NCBI RefSeq assembly: GCF_900105805.1
Contig: NZ_LT629788.1
Span: 558,001-622,000, forward strand
Direction: 5' to 3'
Origin: Pseudomonas moraviensis
GTDB taxonomy: Bacteria; Pseudomonadota; Gammaproteobacteria; Pseudomonadales; Pseudomonadaceae
Length of the DNA stretch: 64,000 bases
Shown in pieces: positions 52,199-60,540 of the stretch. A program made the position numbers and the translations under genes. The notes under the pieces are model-generated. The model was not told the DNA's origin, did not search any database, and saw nothing but the letters and a program-made list of their open reading frames with translations. Within the stretch, counting starts at the first letter, position 1, and each line of letters begins with the position of its first letter.

Positions 52199-53151
52199 GC
52201 GAGACAGTCAGCAAACCGGTGGTGGGGATTATCGGCACCGGTGCAATCGGCGGTTTTTACGGGGTGATGCTGGCGCGTGCCGGTTTCGACGTGCACTTCT
52301 TGTTGCGCAGCGAATTTTCCGCAGTGGCGGAGCGTGGTTTGCAGATCAACAGTGCGGTGCACGGTGCGTTGACCCTGAATCCGGCGAATGCCTATTGCGC
52401 TGCCGAAGACATGCCGCACTGCGACTGGCTGCTGGTCGGCACCAAGACCACCAGCAACGCAGGTCTCGCGCCGGCGATCATTCAAGCGGCCAAACCTGAC
52501 GCAAAAGTGCTGTTGCTGCAAAACGGTCTGGATGTCGAAGACAGCCTGCGGCCGCTGCTGCCGGATTCGCTGCATCTGCTTGGCGGCCTGTGTCTGATCT
52601 GCGTAAATCGCGAAGGCCCCGGGCAGATTACCCATCAGGCCCTTGGCGCGGTGAACGTCGGTTACCACAGCGGTCCGGCCATCGATGAAGTGGCGCGCAT
52701 GGCGATTGTCGAAGAAGGCGCCGGGTTGTTCCGCGCCGCTGGCATCGACTCTCAAGCGATGGCCAACGTGCATCAGGCGCGCTGGCAGAAACTGGTGTGG
52801 AATATTCCCTACAACGGACTTTCGGTGTTGCTCGGCGCGGGCACTGAAGCGCTGATGGCCGATGCCGACAGCCGCGTGTCGATTCAGGCGCTGATGGCCG
52901 AGGTGGTGCAGGGCGCCAGGGCTTGCGGATACGAGATCCCGCCCGGCTATGGCGAGTACCTGTTTACCATGACGGAAAAAATGCCCGATTACTGGCCGAG
53001 CATGTACCACGACTTTTCACACAAACGCCCGCTGGAGCTGGAGGCGATCTACGCCCGGCCACTGGCGGCGGCGAAAGCGGCGGGCTGCGAGTTGCCGCGC
53101 ATCGAGGCGTTGTATCGCCATTTGGGTTTCATCGACCGCCGCAATACTTGA
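52195..53151 (+). CDS. Ketopantoate reductase-like protein (PanE/ApbA family)
   Basis: A 318-residue NADP-dependent reductase-type protein with GIIGTGAIGGFYG cofactor loop, VGTKTTSN and a C-terminal helical domain with WQKLVWNIPYNGLSVLLG, where Lys and Asn match catalytic positions of ketopantoate reductases. Pseudomonas have several paralogues, so pantothenate synthesis is not certain. It overlaps the thioredoxin-like gene and is followed 23 bp later by the nucleotidase. Confidence 0.87.
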   Translation: MSETVSKPVVGIIGTGAIGGFYGVMLARAGFDVHFLLRSEFSAVAERGLQINSAVHGALTLNPANAYCAAEDMPHCDWLLVGTKTTSNAGLAPAIIQAAKPDAKVLLLQNGLDVEDSLRPLLPDSLHLLGGLCLICVNREGPGQITHQALGAVNVGYHSGPAIDEVARMAIVEEGAGLFRAAGIDSQAMANVHQARWQKLVWNIPYNGLSVLLGAGTEALMADADSRVSIQALMAEVVQGARACGYEIPPGYGEYLFTMTEKMPDYWPSMYHDFSHKRPLELEAIYARPLAAAKAAGCELPRIEALYRHLGFIDRRNT

Positions 53152-53174
53152 GTCGGTTGTTCTGGGGGGAAGGC

Positions 53175-54080
53175 ATGGCCAATAACATCGATGACAAACT
53201 GGTGCTGGCGATTTCCTCGCGCGCCTTGTTCGACCTGAGCGAAAGCCACAAGGTCTACCTGTCGAGCGGCGTCGAAGCCTATCGGCAATATCAGATCGAG
53301 CACGAGGACGAAATTCTCGCGCCGGGCGATGCGTTCCCGCTGGTGGAAAAACTCTTGAGCCTGAACAGTCGCCTCGGCCGCGCGCGGGTCGAGGTGATTC
53401 TGGTCTCGCGTAACAGCGCCGACACCGGGCTGCGCGTGTTCAATTCGATTCACCATTACGGGCTGGCGATTTCCCGCGCGGCGTTCGTTGGTGGGCGCAG
53501 TCCGTATCCGTACCTGAAAGCGTTTGGTTGTGACCTGTTTCTCTCGACGCACGCTGAAGACGTGCGCGCGGCGCTGGATGCAGGATTTGCCGCGGCAACG
53601 ATCCTGTCCGGTGGCGCCAGCCGCGCGGCCAGCGATGAATTGCGCATTGCCTTCGACGGTGACGCGGTGATTTTTTCCGACGAGTCCGAGCGCGTCTATC
53701 AGTCTGGTGGTCTGGAAGCGTTTCAGGCCAAGGAACGCGAGTCGGCCCGCGAGCCGTTACGTGGCGGGCCGTTCAAAGGCTTCCTGGCTGCGCTGAATCT
53801 GTTGCAGCGCGAGTTTCCCGACGACGACTGCCCGATCCGCACGGCGCTGGTGACCGCGCGTTCGGCGCCGGCCCATGAGCGGGTGATTCGCACCTTGCGG
53901 GAATGGGATATCCGTCTCGATGAATCGCTGTTTCTCGGTGGCCTGACCAAATCGGCGTTCCTCGAAGCCTTCGCCGCTGACGTGTTCTTCGATGACCAGA
54001 CCGGCCATTGCGAGCTGGCCCGTGAAGTGGTCGCCACCGGCCATGTACCCCATGGCATCAGCAACGAACCGCCGATCTAG
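53175..54080 (+). CDS. Cytosolic 5'-nucleotidase, NT5C1-like
   Basis: A 301-residue protein resembling the vertebrate cytosolic 5'-nucleotidase 1 family in a bacterial form (VLAISSRALFDLSESHKVY, VILVSRNSADTGLRVFNSI, FDGDAVIFSDESE, FFDDQTGHCELA). The acidic FDGDAV and FFDDQ motifs suit a HAD-type phosphatase, although the nucleophile motif is altered (AISSRALFD). The ATG at 53175 follows GGGGGAAGG. Substrate unproven. Confidence 0.88.
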   Translation: MANNIDDKLVLAISSRALFDLSESHKVYLSSGVEAYRQYQIEHEDEILAPGDAFPLVEKLLSLNSRLGRARVEVILVSRNSADTGLRVFNSIHHYGLAISRAAFVGGRSPYPYLKAFGCDLFLSTHAEDVRAALDAGFAAATILSGGASRAASDELRIAFDGDAVIFSDESERVYQSGGLEAFQAKERESAREPLRGGPFKGFLAALNLLQREFPDDDCPIRTALVTARSAPAHERVIRTLREWDIRLDESLFLGGLTKSAFLEAFAADVFFDDQTGHCELAREVVATGHVPHGISNEPPI

Positions 54081-54178
54081 AGCCTTTTCATTCAGGACGT
54101 TGCGTCGCACGTCGCACTCGCCAAGGCACTGCTAAGCTGAATCAATCTCCGCCATCGTTGGCTCGCGAGGAGGTCCCG

Positions 54179-54682
54179 ATGATTCGCTCAATGCTGTATG
54201 CCACCGACCTCGGTCTCTATGCACCGTTCGTGATGCAGCATGCCCTGGCGTTGGCGCGCACCTTCAATGCCGATCTGTATGTAGTGCACGCGGTGGAACC
54301 CATGGGCCTGTTTGCCGAGTCGGTGCTGCAGAGCTATCTCGACGAACAGGCATTGAACGAATTCCATAGTCAGGGTCTGAAAACAGTCATCGCCAATATC
54401 GAACAACGGGTGCTCGACAGCTTTCGTGAAGAACTGGGGGACGACGGCGAACAGGATCTGCAGCGCATTCGCGCAGTGCGCGTGCTGCAGGGCGATCCGT
54501 CGCAGGTGATTCTCGATCAGGTGCACAAGCTCTCGGTCGATCTGCTGATCGTCGGCAGTCACAGCCATGGCGTCGGCGCTGAAACGCCGTTGGGGCGCAC
54601 GGCGGCGCGGGTGCTGCAACTGGCCAAGGTGCCGGTGTATCTGGTGCCGTTGATGGAGCGCCGGCGGCGGGAAGATCGTTGA
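54179..54682 (+). CDS. Universal stress protein family
   Basis: A 167-residue UspA-like protein: SMLYATDLGLYAPFVMQHAL at the start and the ATP-binding type motif VGSHSHGVGAETPLGRTAARVL near the end (G-2x-G-9x-G pattern, here slightly varied). The start at 54179 has a GAGGAGG site. It stands between the nucleotidase and cysB with its own likely promoter. Confidence 0.9.
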   Translation: MIRSMLYATDLGLYAPFVMQHALALARTFNADLYVVHAVEPMGLFAESVLQSYLDEQALNEFHSQGLKTVIANIEQRVLDSFREELGDDGEQDLQRIRAVRVLQGDPSQVILDQVHKLSVDLLIVGSHSHGVGAETPLGRTAARVLQLAKVPVYLVPLMERRRREDR

Positions 54683-54794
54683 AGCAGGAATAATGGCGTT
54701 TTGATAAAAAGTTCTAGATTTATTCTTCAAACCATTAATATAGTTATATACCGTCGCTGATGCCCGTGGCGTCTACCTGCTTTGAGGGATTGAT

Positions 54795-55769
54795 ATGAAG
54801 CTTCAACAACTGCGCTACATCTGGGAAGTGGCGCACCACGACCTCAACGTTTCCGCTACCGCCCAAAGCCTGTACACCTCGCAACCGGGCATCAGTAAGC
54901 AGATCCGCCTGCTGGAAGACGAACTGGGCGTCGAAGTCTTCGCCCGCAGCGGCAAGCACCTGACCCGCGTCACCCCGGCCGGCGAGCGCATCATCACCAC
55001 CGCCGGCGAGATTCTGCGCAAGGTCGAGAGCATCAAGCAGATTGCCCAGGAATTCTCCAACGAGAAAAAAGGCACGCTGTCGATCGCCACCACCCATACC
55101 CAGGCACGTTATGCGCTGCCGCCGGTGATCAGCAATTTCATCAAGCAATACCCGGACGTGGCGCTGCACATGCATCAGGGCTCGCCGATGCAGATCGCCG
55201 AAATGGCCGCTGATGGCACCGTCGATTTCGCCATCGCCACTGAAGCGCTGGAGCTGTTCGGGGATCTGGTGATGATGCCGTGCTACCGCTGGAACCGTTG
55301 CGTGGTCGTGCCTCATGGGCACCCGCTGACCAAGCTGCCGAAGCTGACCCTCGAAGCGCTGGCCGAATACCCGATCGTTACTTATGTGTTCGGTTTTACC
55401 GGCCGCTCCAAACTCGACGAAGCGTTCAGCCATCGTGGGCTGACCCCGAAAGTGGTATTCACCGCTGCTGACGCCGACGTGATCAAGACCTACGTGCGCC
55501 TGGGTCTGGGCGTGGGCATCGTGGCGAAAATGGCCGTCGATACCAAACTCGATAACGACCTGGTGGTGCTGGATGCCAGCGAGTTGTTCGAGTCGAGCAT
55601 CACCAAGATCGGTTTCCGTCGCGGCACGTTCCTGCGTGGTTTCATGTGCGACTTCATCGAGAAGTTCGCCCCGCACCTGACCCGCGAAGTCATGGCCAAA
55701 GCCATTCAGTGCCACAACAAGCAGGAACTGGAAGAGCTGTTCGACGGTGTCGAACTGCCGGTCCACTAA
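54795..55769 (+). CDS. cysB: LysR-family regulator CysB
   Basis: A 324-residue regulator, the length of CysB. The N-terminal helix-turn-helix has the CysB start MKLQQLRYIWEVAHHDLNVS and TSQPGISKQIRLLEDELGVE. The effector domain contains TTHTQARYALPPVI, HQGSPMQIAEMA and ADADVIKTYVRLGLGVGI, typical for binding N-acetylserine and sulfur ligands. It controls sulfate assimilation and cysteine synthesis. The upstream 54700-54760 is AT-rich and should hold its promoter. Confidence 0.96.
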   Translation: MKLQQLRYIWEVAHHDLNVSATAQSLYTSQPGISKQIRLLEDELGVEVFARSGKHLTRVTPAGERIITTAGEILRKVESIKQIAQEFSNEKKGTLSIATTHTQARYALPPVISNFIKQYPDVALHMHQGSPMQIAEMAADGTVDFAIATEALELFGDLVMMPCYRWNRCVVVPHGHPLTKLPKLTLEALAEYPIVTYVFGFTGRSKLDEAFSHRGLTPKVVFTAADADVIKTYVRLGLGVGIVAKMAVDTKLDNDLVVLDASELFESSITKIGFRRGTFLRGFMCDFIEKFAPHLTREVMAKAIQCHNKQELEELFDGVELPVH

Positions 55770-55778
55770 GGTCCCGCC

Positions 55779-56261
55779 TCAAAGCACCTCGGTGACAGCG
55801 AACTGTTGCCGGGTGCCCGCCACCAGAATCTCCACCTCATCGCCTTCGAACTTGCCCAGCAGGCTTTTGCCCAGTGGCGAGCGCGGGGTGATGACGGTGA
55901 TCGGCTGACCCACTACATCGACTTTCAGGCCCGCCGCATCCGGCGCCAGAAACAGCCATTGCTCGCGACCCTTTTCGTCTTCCAGACCGAGCAGGGCGCC
56001 AACTTCGATACCGCGGTTTTCATCGTAGGCACGCAACGTCAGGTTCTGGCACAGCGCCAGTGACTGACGGATCTCCTCAACCCGTTTCGCCTGACCGGCC
56101 GCCAGATACGAAGCCTCCAGCCCCAGGGTGTCGTATTTGTTTTCGGCGATGTTTTCTTCGTGGGTCGCGGTTTCGTAAGCGGTTTGCGCGGCGCGCTCGG
56201 CAATGTCGAGGTCGATGCGCAGCTTGTCGAGAATCAATTGGTGGACGCTGTGTTTGTTCAT
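55779..56261 (-). CDS. GreA/GreB-family factor (Gre-like paralogue)
   Basis: A 160-residue protein with Gre layout: an N-terminal coiled coil with an acidic turn (THEENIAENKYDTLGLEASYL) and a C-terminal FKBP-like domain (VITPRSPLGKSLLGKFEGDE). It differs from the GreB at 42938 in the tip sequence and spacing, so it may act at the polymerase channel with another effect. It follows the membrane-protein gene after 2 bp and converges on cysB. Confidence 0.82.
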   Translation of the reverse strand: MNKHSVHQLILDKLRIDLDIAERAAQTAYETATHEENIAENKYDTLGLEASYLAAGQAKRVEEIRQSLALCQNLTLRAYDENRGIEVGALLGLEDEKGREQWLFLAPDAAGLKVDVVGQPITVITPRSPLGKSLLGKFEGDEVEILVAGTRQQFAVTEVL

Positions 56262-56263
56262 GA

Positions 56264-56677
56264 TCAATCGCAGAATTGCAAAACGTTGGCGCGGCTCTTT
56301 TCGGTTGGCGCGGTCTGGTCCTGCTGCAGCCAGAACTGGCATTTCGGATTGGATGCATTGCGCGAATTGGCGCGTGCCTGATCCAGTCGGGCCTGCTGTT
56401 CATTCTTGCGCAGGTTTTCTTCGTATTGTTGGAACATCGGCGTTGGCGGCGGCGCAACGTCCGGCTGTGGCTCGACGGCTGCTGGTGGATTGACGCGCTG
56501 CTGCACCGCTTGCGCGACAGGGGCCAGTTGCTCGGCAAAAAACAGACGCGAGAGCAGCCAGCAAGTCAGCGCGATCGCGAGAAACCCCAGCCACAGGCCC
56601 AATGCGATGCTGCCGGTCAGATGCAGCGCGCTAAGCTGAACAGGCAAGGGGCGACGCGGATTCGGACGGTAGGGCAT
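56264..56677 (-). CDS. Hypothetical single-pass membrane protein
   Basis: A 137-residue protein with a basic Pro-rich start (MPYRPNPRRPLPVQLS), one hydrophobic helix (about 25-47, LGLWLGFLAIALTCWLLS), a Pro-rich linker (PQPDVAPPPTPMF) and a charged helix ending in two Cys. The start follows GGAGG. Function unknown. Operon with the Gre-like gene. Confidence 0.75.
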   Translation of the reverse strand: MPYRPNPRRPLPVQLSALHLTGSIALGLWLGFLAIALTCWLLSRLFFAEQLAPVAQAVQQRVNPPAAVEPQPDVAPPPTPMFQQYEENLRKNEQQARLDQARANSRNASNPKCQFWLQQDQTAPTEKSRANVLQFCD

Positions 56678-56802
56678 GGCGGCCTCCTGGCGGATGGTTG
56701 CAGGCAAGTGACGATTGTCGCACGAAGATTAATCGCCGTTGGCTCTTCTGCGCGAGCGCATTTATGCGGACAATCGAGGTTTTTTGCCAACGGGAGAACG
56801 GC

Positions 56803-57945
56803 ATGTCTGAAGCGAAACCCCGCTGGGATATTTTCTGCACCGTGGTCGACAACTATGGCGACATCGGCGTGACCTGGCGCCTGGCCCGGCAATTGGTGGC
56901 CGAACAGGCATTGCCGGTGCGCCTGTGGGTGGATGATCTGCGTGCGTTCGAGCGCCTCTGCCCAGAGATCGATATCGATCTTGCGCAGCAGTGGCAGCAG
57001 GGTGTCGACGTGCGACAGTGGCCGAGCGAGTGGCGGCATGCGGACGCTGCCGACGTAGTCATCGCAGCCTTCGCCTGTCAGCTGCCGACGGATTACATGG
57101 ACAGCATGGCCGCCCGGAAAACGCCGCCGCTGTGGCTCAACCTCGATTATCTCAGCGCCGAAGACTGGGTCACCGGTTGCCACGGCTTGCCATCGGTGAA
57201 ATACAAATCGGTGCAGAAGTTCTTCTTCTTTCCGGGCTTCAAACCGGGCACCGGCGGCCTGCTGCGTGAGCACGGATTGCTTGAACAGCGTCGGCAGTTT
57301 CAGCAGGATCGACCGGCGCAGCGACAATTCCTGCAGGGCCTGGGCATCGATCCTGCGCCCGGCGCACAGCTGATCTCGTTGTTTGCTTACGAGAATGCCG
57401 GGTTGGCCAGTTGGCTGGATGTGCTCGCCGCCGATGCACAGCCCACGCACCTGCTGGTGCCGGAAGGGCGGATTCTCGGTGATGTGGCGCGCTGGCTGGA
57501 CGTGGAAATCCTGACGGTCGGGGCGATTCATGTGCGCGAGTCGCTGACCGTGCAAGTGCTGCCGTTCGTTCGTCAGGACCAATACGATCATTTGCTCTGG
57601 TGCTGCGATTTCAATGCGGTGCGCGGTGAAGACTCATTCGTGCGCGCGCAATGGGCGGGGCGGCCAATGCTCTGGCACATCTATCAGCAGGACGACGACA
57701 TCCATCTGGACAAGCTCGATGCTTTCCTCGCGCTCTACACCCAAGGGCTTTCACCTGCGGCCGCTGAGGCGATGAACGGTCTGTGGCGCGCCTGGAGCGC
57801 TGGTCAACCGATCGGCGAGCACTGGCTGAGGGTGCGAAAACATTGGCCGGAACTTGAGGAAAACGCCGAGGCATGGTGTCTGGAACAGGCCTTGCAGGCG
57901 GATCTTGCCACGGCGCTGGTACAGTTTTATGTAAATTGGATATGA
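56803..57945 (+). CDS. earP: EF-P arginine rhamnosyltransferase EarP
   Basis: A 380-residue GT-B inverting glycosyltransferase. The N-terminal VVDNYGDIGVTW motif carries Asp16 and Asp20, equivalent to the Asp13 and Asp17 needed for catalysis in P. putida EarP, and FNAVRGEDSFVRAQWAGRP is the C-terminal donor-site motif with the conserved Glu. It transfers L-rhamnose from dTDP-rhamnose to Arg32 of EF-P, whose gene follows 48 bp later. Confidence 0.97.
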   Translation: MSEAKPRWDIFCTVVDNYGDIGVTWRLARQLVAEQALPVRLWVDDLRAFERLCPEIDIDLAQQWQQGVDVRQWPSEWRHADAADVVIAAFACQLPTDYMDSMAARKTPPLWLNLDYLSAEDWVTGCHGLPSVKYKSVQKFFFFPGFKPGTGGLLREHGLLEQRRQFQQDRPAQRQFLQGLGIDPAPGAQLISLFAYENAGLASWLDVLAADAQPTHLLVPEGRILGDVARWLDVEILTVGAIHVRESLTVQVLPFVRQDQYDHLLWCCDFNAVRGEDSFVRAQWAGRPMLWHIYQQDDDIHLDKLDAFLALYTQGLSPAAAEAMNGLWRAWSAGQPIGEHWLRVRKHWPELEENAEAWCLEQALQADLATALVQFYVNWI

Positions 57946-57946
57946 T
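57918..57946 (+). promoter_or_regulatory. Possible efp promoter inside the end of earP
   Basis: TATGAT (57941-57946) matches the -10 consensus at 5 of 6; a weak GGTACA lies 17 bp upstream. The site overlaps the last codons of earP and would give efp its own transcript. Confidence 0.35.
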
Positions 57947-57993
57947 ACGCGGCCTAGATTTTTGTAAATCCCATCCAAATTCGGATATTCGCA

Positions 57994-58563
57994 ATGAAAA
58001 CTGGTAAAGAACTCAAACCCGGTACCGTGATCCGTATCGACAACGATCCTTGGCTGGTTCAGAAAGCTGAATTCACCAAGTCGGGCCGTAACAGCGCGAT
58101 CATGAAGACCAAGCTGAAGAACCTGCTGACCGGTTACAAGACCGAAACCGTTTACGGTGCGGACGACAAACTGGACGACGTGATCCTGGATCGTAAAGAA
58201 GCCACCCTGTCGTTCATCAGCGGTGACACCTACACGTTCATGGACACCACTGACTACACCATGTACGAGCTGAACGCCGAAGACATCGAAAGCGTTCTGC
58301 CTTTCGTTGAAGAAGGCATGACCGACGTTTGCGAAGCCGTGTTCTTCGAAGAGCGTCTGGTTTCCGTAGAGCTGCCGACCACCATCGTGCGTCAGGTCGA
58401 CTACACCGAAGGCTCCGCTCGCGGTGACACTTCCGGCAAGGTGATGAAGCCTGCCAAACTGAAGAACGGTACCGAACTGTCGGTTGCCGACTTCATCGAA
58501 ATCGGCGACATGATCGAGATCGACACCCGCGAAGGCGGTTCCTACAAGGGCCGTGCCAAATAA
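57994..58563 (+). CDS. efp: Elongation factor P
   Basis: A 189-residue EF-P with three beta-barrel domains. The loop that reaches the ribosomal peptidyl-transferase centre reads KSGRNSAIM, with Arg32 where EpmA-type systems have Lys. This matches EarP-dependent rhamnosylation, and earP is next door. EF-P relieves stalling at polyproline stretches. Strong terminator follows. Confidence 0.98.
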   Translation: MKTGKELKPGTVIRIDNDPWLVQKAEFTKSGRNSAIMKTKLKNLLTGYKTETVYGADDKLDDVILDRKEATLSFISGDTYTFMDTTDYTMYELNAEDIESVLPFVEEGMTDVCEAVFFEERLVSVELPTTIVRQVDYTEGSARGDTSGKVMKPAKLKNGTELSVADFIEIGDMIEIDTREGGSYKGRAK

Positions 58564-58586
58564 GCACTGCTTTTTGCGGAAAGAAA

Positions 58587-58615
58587 AAACCCGACCATTG
58601 AGTCGGGTTTTTTTG
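58587..58615 (+). terminator. Terminator of efp
   Basis: AAACCCGAC and GTCGGGTTT form a 9-bp stem with a 6-nt loop and a T tract, about 25 bp after the stop. Confidence 0.92.
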
Positions 58616-58647
58616 TGCCTGCGGTATTTGCGGCAGCGCGAATCCCT

Positions 58648-58738
58648 TGTAGGAGTGAGCCTGCTCGCGATGGCGGTGATTCAGTCGCTGAAGATGTTGA
58701 CTGAGACGACGCTATCGCGAGCAGGCTCACTCCTACAG
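58648..58738. repeat. REPIN-like inverted REP pair (copy 6)
   Basis: A 91-bp inverted pair with GTAGGAGTGAGCCTGCTCGCGA arms between efp and the convergent esterase gene. Its right end lies 12 bp from the esterase stop. Confidence 0.93.
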
Positions 58739-58749
58739 GAGGGCTGCGG

Positions 58750-59760
58750 TTATTTCAGGTGTTCCTTGAGCTCCTGCGACGCCTGCAACATCGCCGAACG
58801 CACCGATGGCACCTGGCTGACCACGTTGAGCAAACCGTAATCGTGGATCATGCCGTTGTAGCGCACCGATGTAACCGGCACTCCGGCTTCGTCGAGTTTG
58901 CGCGCATAGGCTTCGCCTTCATCGCGCAGTACATCAGCGCTGGCCGTCTGCACCAGTGCAGGCGGCAGGCCTTTGAGTTGCGCGGTGGTGGCGCGCAGCG
59001 GTGAGGCGTAGATCTCGTTGCGCTGTTTGGCGTCGGTGGTGTAGTTGTCCCAGAACCACTTCATCATGTTGCGGGTGAGGAAGTGCCCTTCGGCGTACTG
59101 GTTGTACGAACCGGTGTCGAAGTTGGCATCGGTCACCGGCCACAGCAGCACCTGGAATTTGATTGCCGGGGTGCCCTTGTCCTTGGCCATCAGCGCGACC
59201 ACTGCGGCCATGTTGCCGCCGACGCTGTTGCCGGCCACGGCCAGGCGCTTGCCGTCGACATTGATCTCTTTACCGTGTTCCGCCACCCACTTGGTCGCAG
59301 CGTAGGCCTGATTGATTGCCACCGGGTAATGCGCTTCCGGCGATGGGGTGTAATTGACGAACACCGCCGCCGCCCCCGAACCGACCACCAGATCCCGCAC
59401 CAGACGTTCGTGAGTCGGGAAGTCCCCCAGTACCCAGCCGCCGCCGTGGAAGAACATGAACACCGGCAGCTCACCCTTGACCCCGGCCGGCCGGACGATG
59501 GTCAGGCTCAACGGTTGGCCATCGACCTGCACGGTCTTCTCGCTGACATCGGCTTTGGGCAGTGTCAACTTGACCCCGGATTGCGCGCCGACCAGCACGG
59601 CGCGGGCATCCTTGGGCGACAGCTGCTCGATCGGTTTGCCGCTGCCGGCATTCAGCGCATCGAGAAATGCCTGGGTGTTGTGTTCGACATCACCGGCAAA
59701 AGCGCTGTGCACCGACAGGGCGAGAAGGGTACCGGTCAAGACTTTGCTGAAAGTGTTCAT
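58750..59760 (-). CDS. Exported alpha/beta hydrolase, HSL-type esterase
   Basis: A 336-residue protein with a signal peptide (ending VHSAFAGD). The HSL-family oxyanion motif HGGGW, the nucleophile elbow GNSVGG, Asp in TASADVLRDEG and His in GMIHDYG form the esterase set. The ATG at 59760 follows AAGGA, and a TTG two codons upstream is rejected. It lies 36 bp downstream of ohr on the same strand, so they may be cotranscribed. Confidence 0.9.
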   Translation of the reverse strand: MNTFSKVLTGTLLALSVHSAFAGDVEHNTQAFLDALNAGSGKPIEQLSPKDARAVLVGAQSGVKLTLPKADVSEKTVQVDGQPLSLTIVRPAGVKGELPVFMFFHGGGWVLGDFPTHERLVRDLVVGSGAAAVFVNYTPSPEAHYPVAINQAYAATKWVAEHGKEINVDGKRLAVAGNSVGGNMAAVVALMAKDKGTPAIKFQVLLWPVTDANFDTGSYNQYAEGHFLTRNMMKWFWDNYTTDAKQRNEIYASPLRATTAQLKGLPPALVQTASADVLRDEGEAYARKLDEAGVPVTSVRYNGMIHDYGLLNVVSQVPSVRSAMLQASQELKEHLK

Positions 59761-59796
59761 GTTCAATTTCCTTGTTCGGGCCGGGGGCTTCAGTGC

Positions 59797-60216
59797 TTAC
59801 ACGGTCACGTGCAGACGGACATCGACGTTGCCACGGGTGGCGTTGGAGTACGGGCAGACCTGGTGAGCAGCGTCGACCAGCGATTGCGCGTCGGCCTGTT
59901 CGAGGCCCGGCAGGCTGATGTGCAAGTCGATGTCCAGACCGAAACCGCCAGGGATCTGGCCGATGCCGACGTGGGCGGTGATCGATGCGTCGTCAGGAAT
60001 TTTGCGCTTGGTCTGGCTGGCAACGAATTTCAGTGCGCCGATGAAGCAGGCCGAGTAACCGGCAGCGAACAGTTGCTCAGGGTTGGTCGCCGCGCCGCCA
60101 GCACCGCCGAGTTCTTTCGGAGTGGCCAGTTTGACGTCGAGAACGTTGTCGCTGGAGATCGCACGACCGTCACGGCCGCCAGTGGAAGTTGCGATTGCGG
60201 TGTAGAGAGTTTGCAT
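59797..60216 (-). CDS. ohr: Organic hydroperoxide resistance protein Ohr
   Basis: A 139-residue Ohr/OsmC-fold peroxidase. The redox cysteines are Cys57 (GYSACFIG) and Cys121 (HQVCPYSNATRGN), typical of the Ohr subgroup. It reduces lipid and organic peroxides with lipoylated partners. It is transcribed away from a 324-bp region with repeated operator-like motifs; the regulator gene lies upstream in the same direction. Confidence 0.96.
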   Translation of the reverse strand: MQTLYTAIATSTGGRDGRAISSDNVLDVKLATPKELGGAGGAATNPEQLFAAGYSACFIGALKFVASQTKRKIPDDASITAHVGIGQIPGGFGLDIDLHISLPGLEQADAQSLVDAAHQVCPYSNATRGNVDVRLHVTV

Positions 60217-60245
60217 GATGTGAGCCTCATTGGTTGTGATGTTGT

Positions 60246-60310
60246 GCGCTAATTGTTTGCGCGCTAAGTAGGTGTGAAGAGAATGTATAGCGCTAATGTT
60301 TAGCGCGCAA
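60246..60310. promoter_or_regulatory. Repeated GCGCTAA motif, candidate OhrR operators
   Basis: GCGCTAA occurs at 60246, 60261 and 60290, and its complement TTAGCGC at 60300-60306. TTGCGCGCTAA (60257-60267) and TTAGCGCGCAA (60300-60310) are exact complements. All lie within 30-95 bp upstream of the ohr ATG, where OhrR would be expected to repress. A related TAGCGCT lies at 61028, upstream of ohrR itself. Confidence 0.62.
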
Positions 60311-60435
60311 GATAAATTTTCGAAAAAACTTGGAGGAATGCGACTGTCTGGAGATCAATTAGCTTGAAAGACTTGAATTAGAGCGGTCGGAGGGAAAGGT
60401 GAAGGGTGGAATATTTTCTGGCGGTGGAGATCAAT

Positions 60436-60526
60436 TGTAGGAGTGAGCCTGCTCGCGATAGCGGTGGGTCAGTCACCGCCTGTGTAGCCTGACAGACCGC
60501 AATCGCGAGCAGGCTCACTCCTACAG
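60436..60526. repeat. REPIN-like inverted REP pair (copy 7)
   Basis: A 91-bp inverted pair with the same arms as copies 3, 4 and 6, located between ohrR (its 3' side) and the ohr promoter region. It separates the regulator transcript from ohr. Confidence 0.93.
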
Positions 60527-60540
60527 GGGGCTGCGTGCGT

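Noticed and set aside
25139..60526. CRISPR-like reading of the repeated GTAGGAGTGAGCC units
   Set aside because: Copies are scattered kilobases apart in inverted pairs, not a regular array with spacers, and no cas genes are present.
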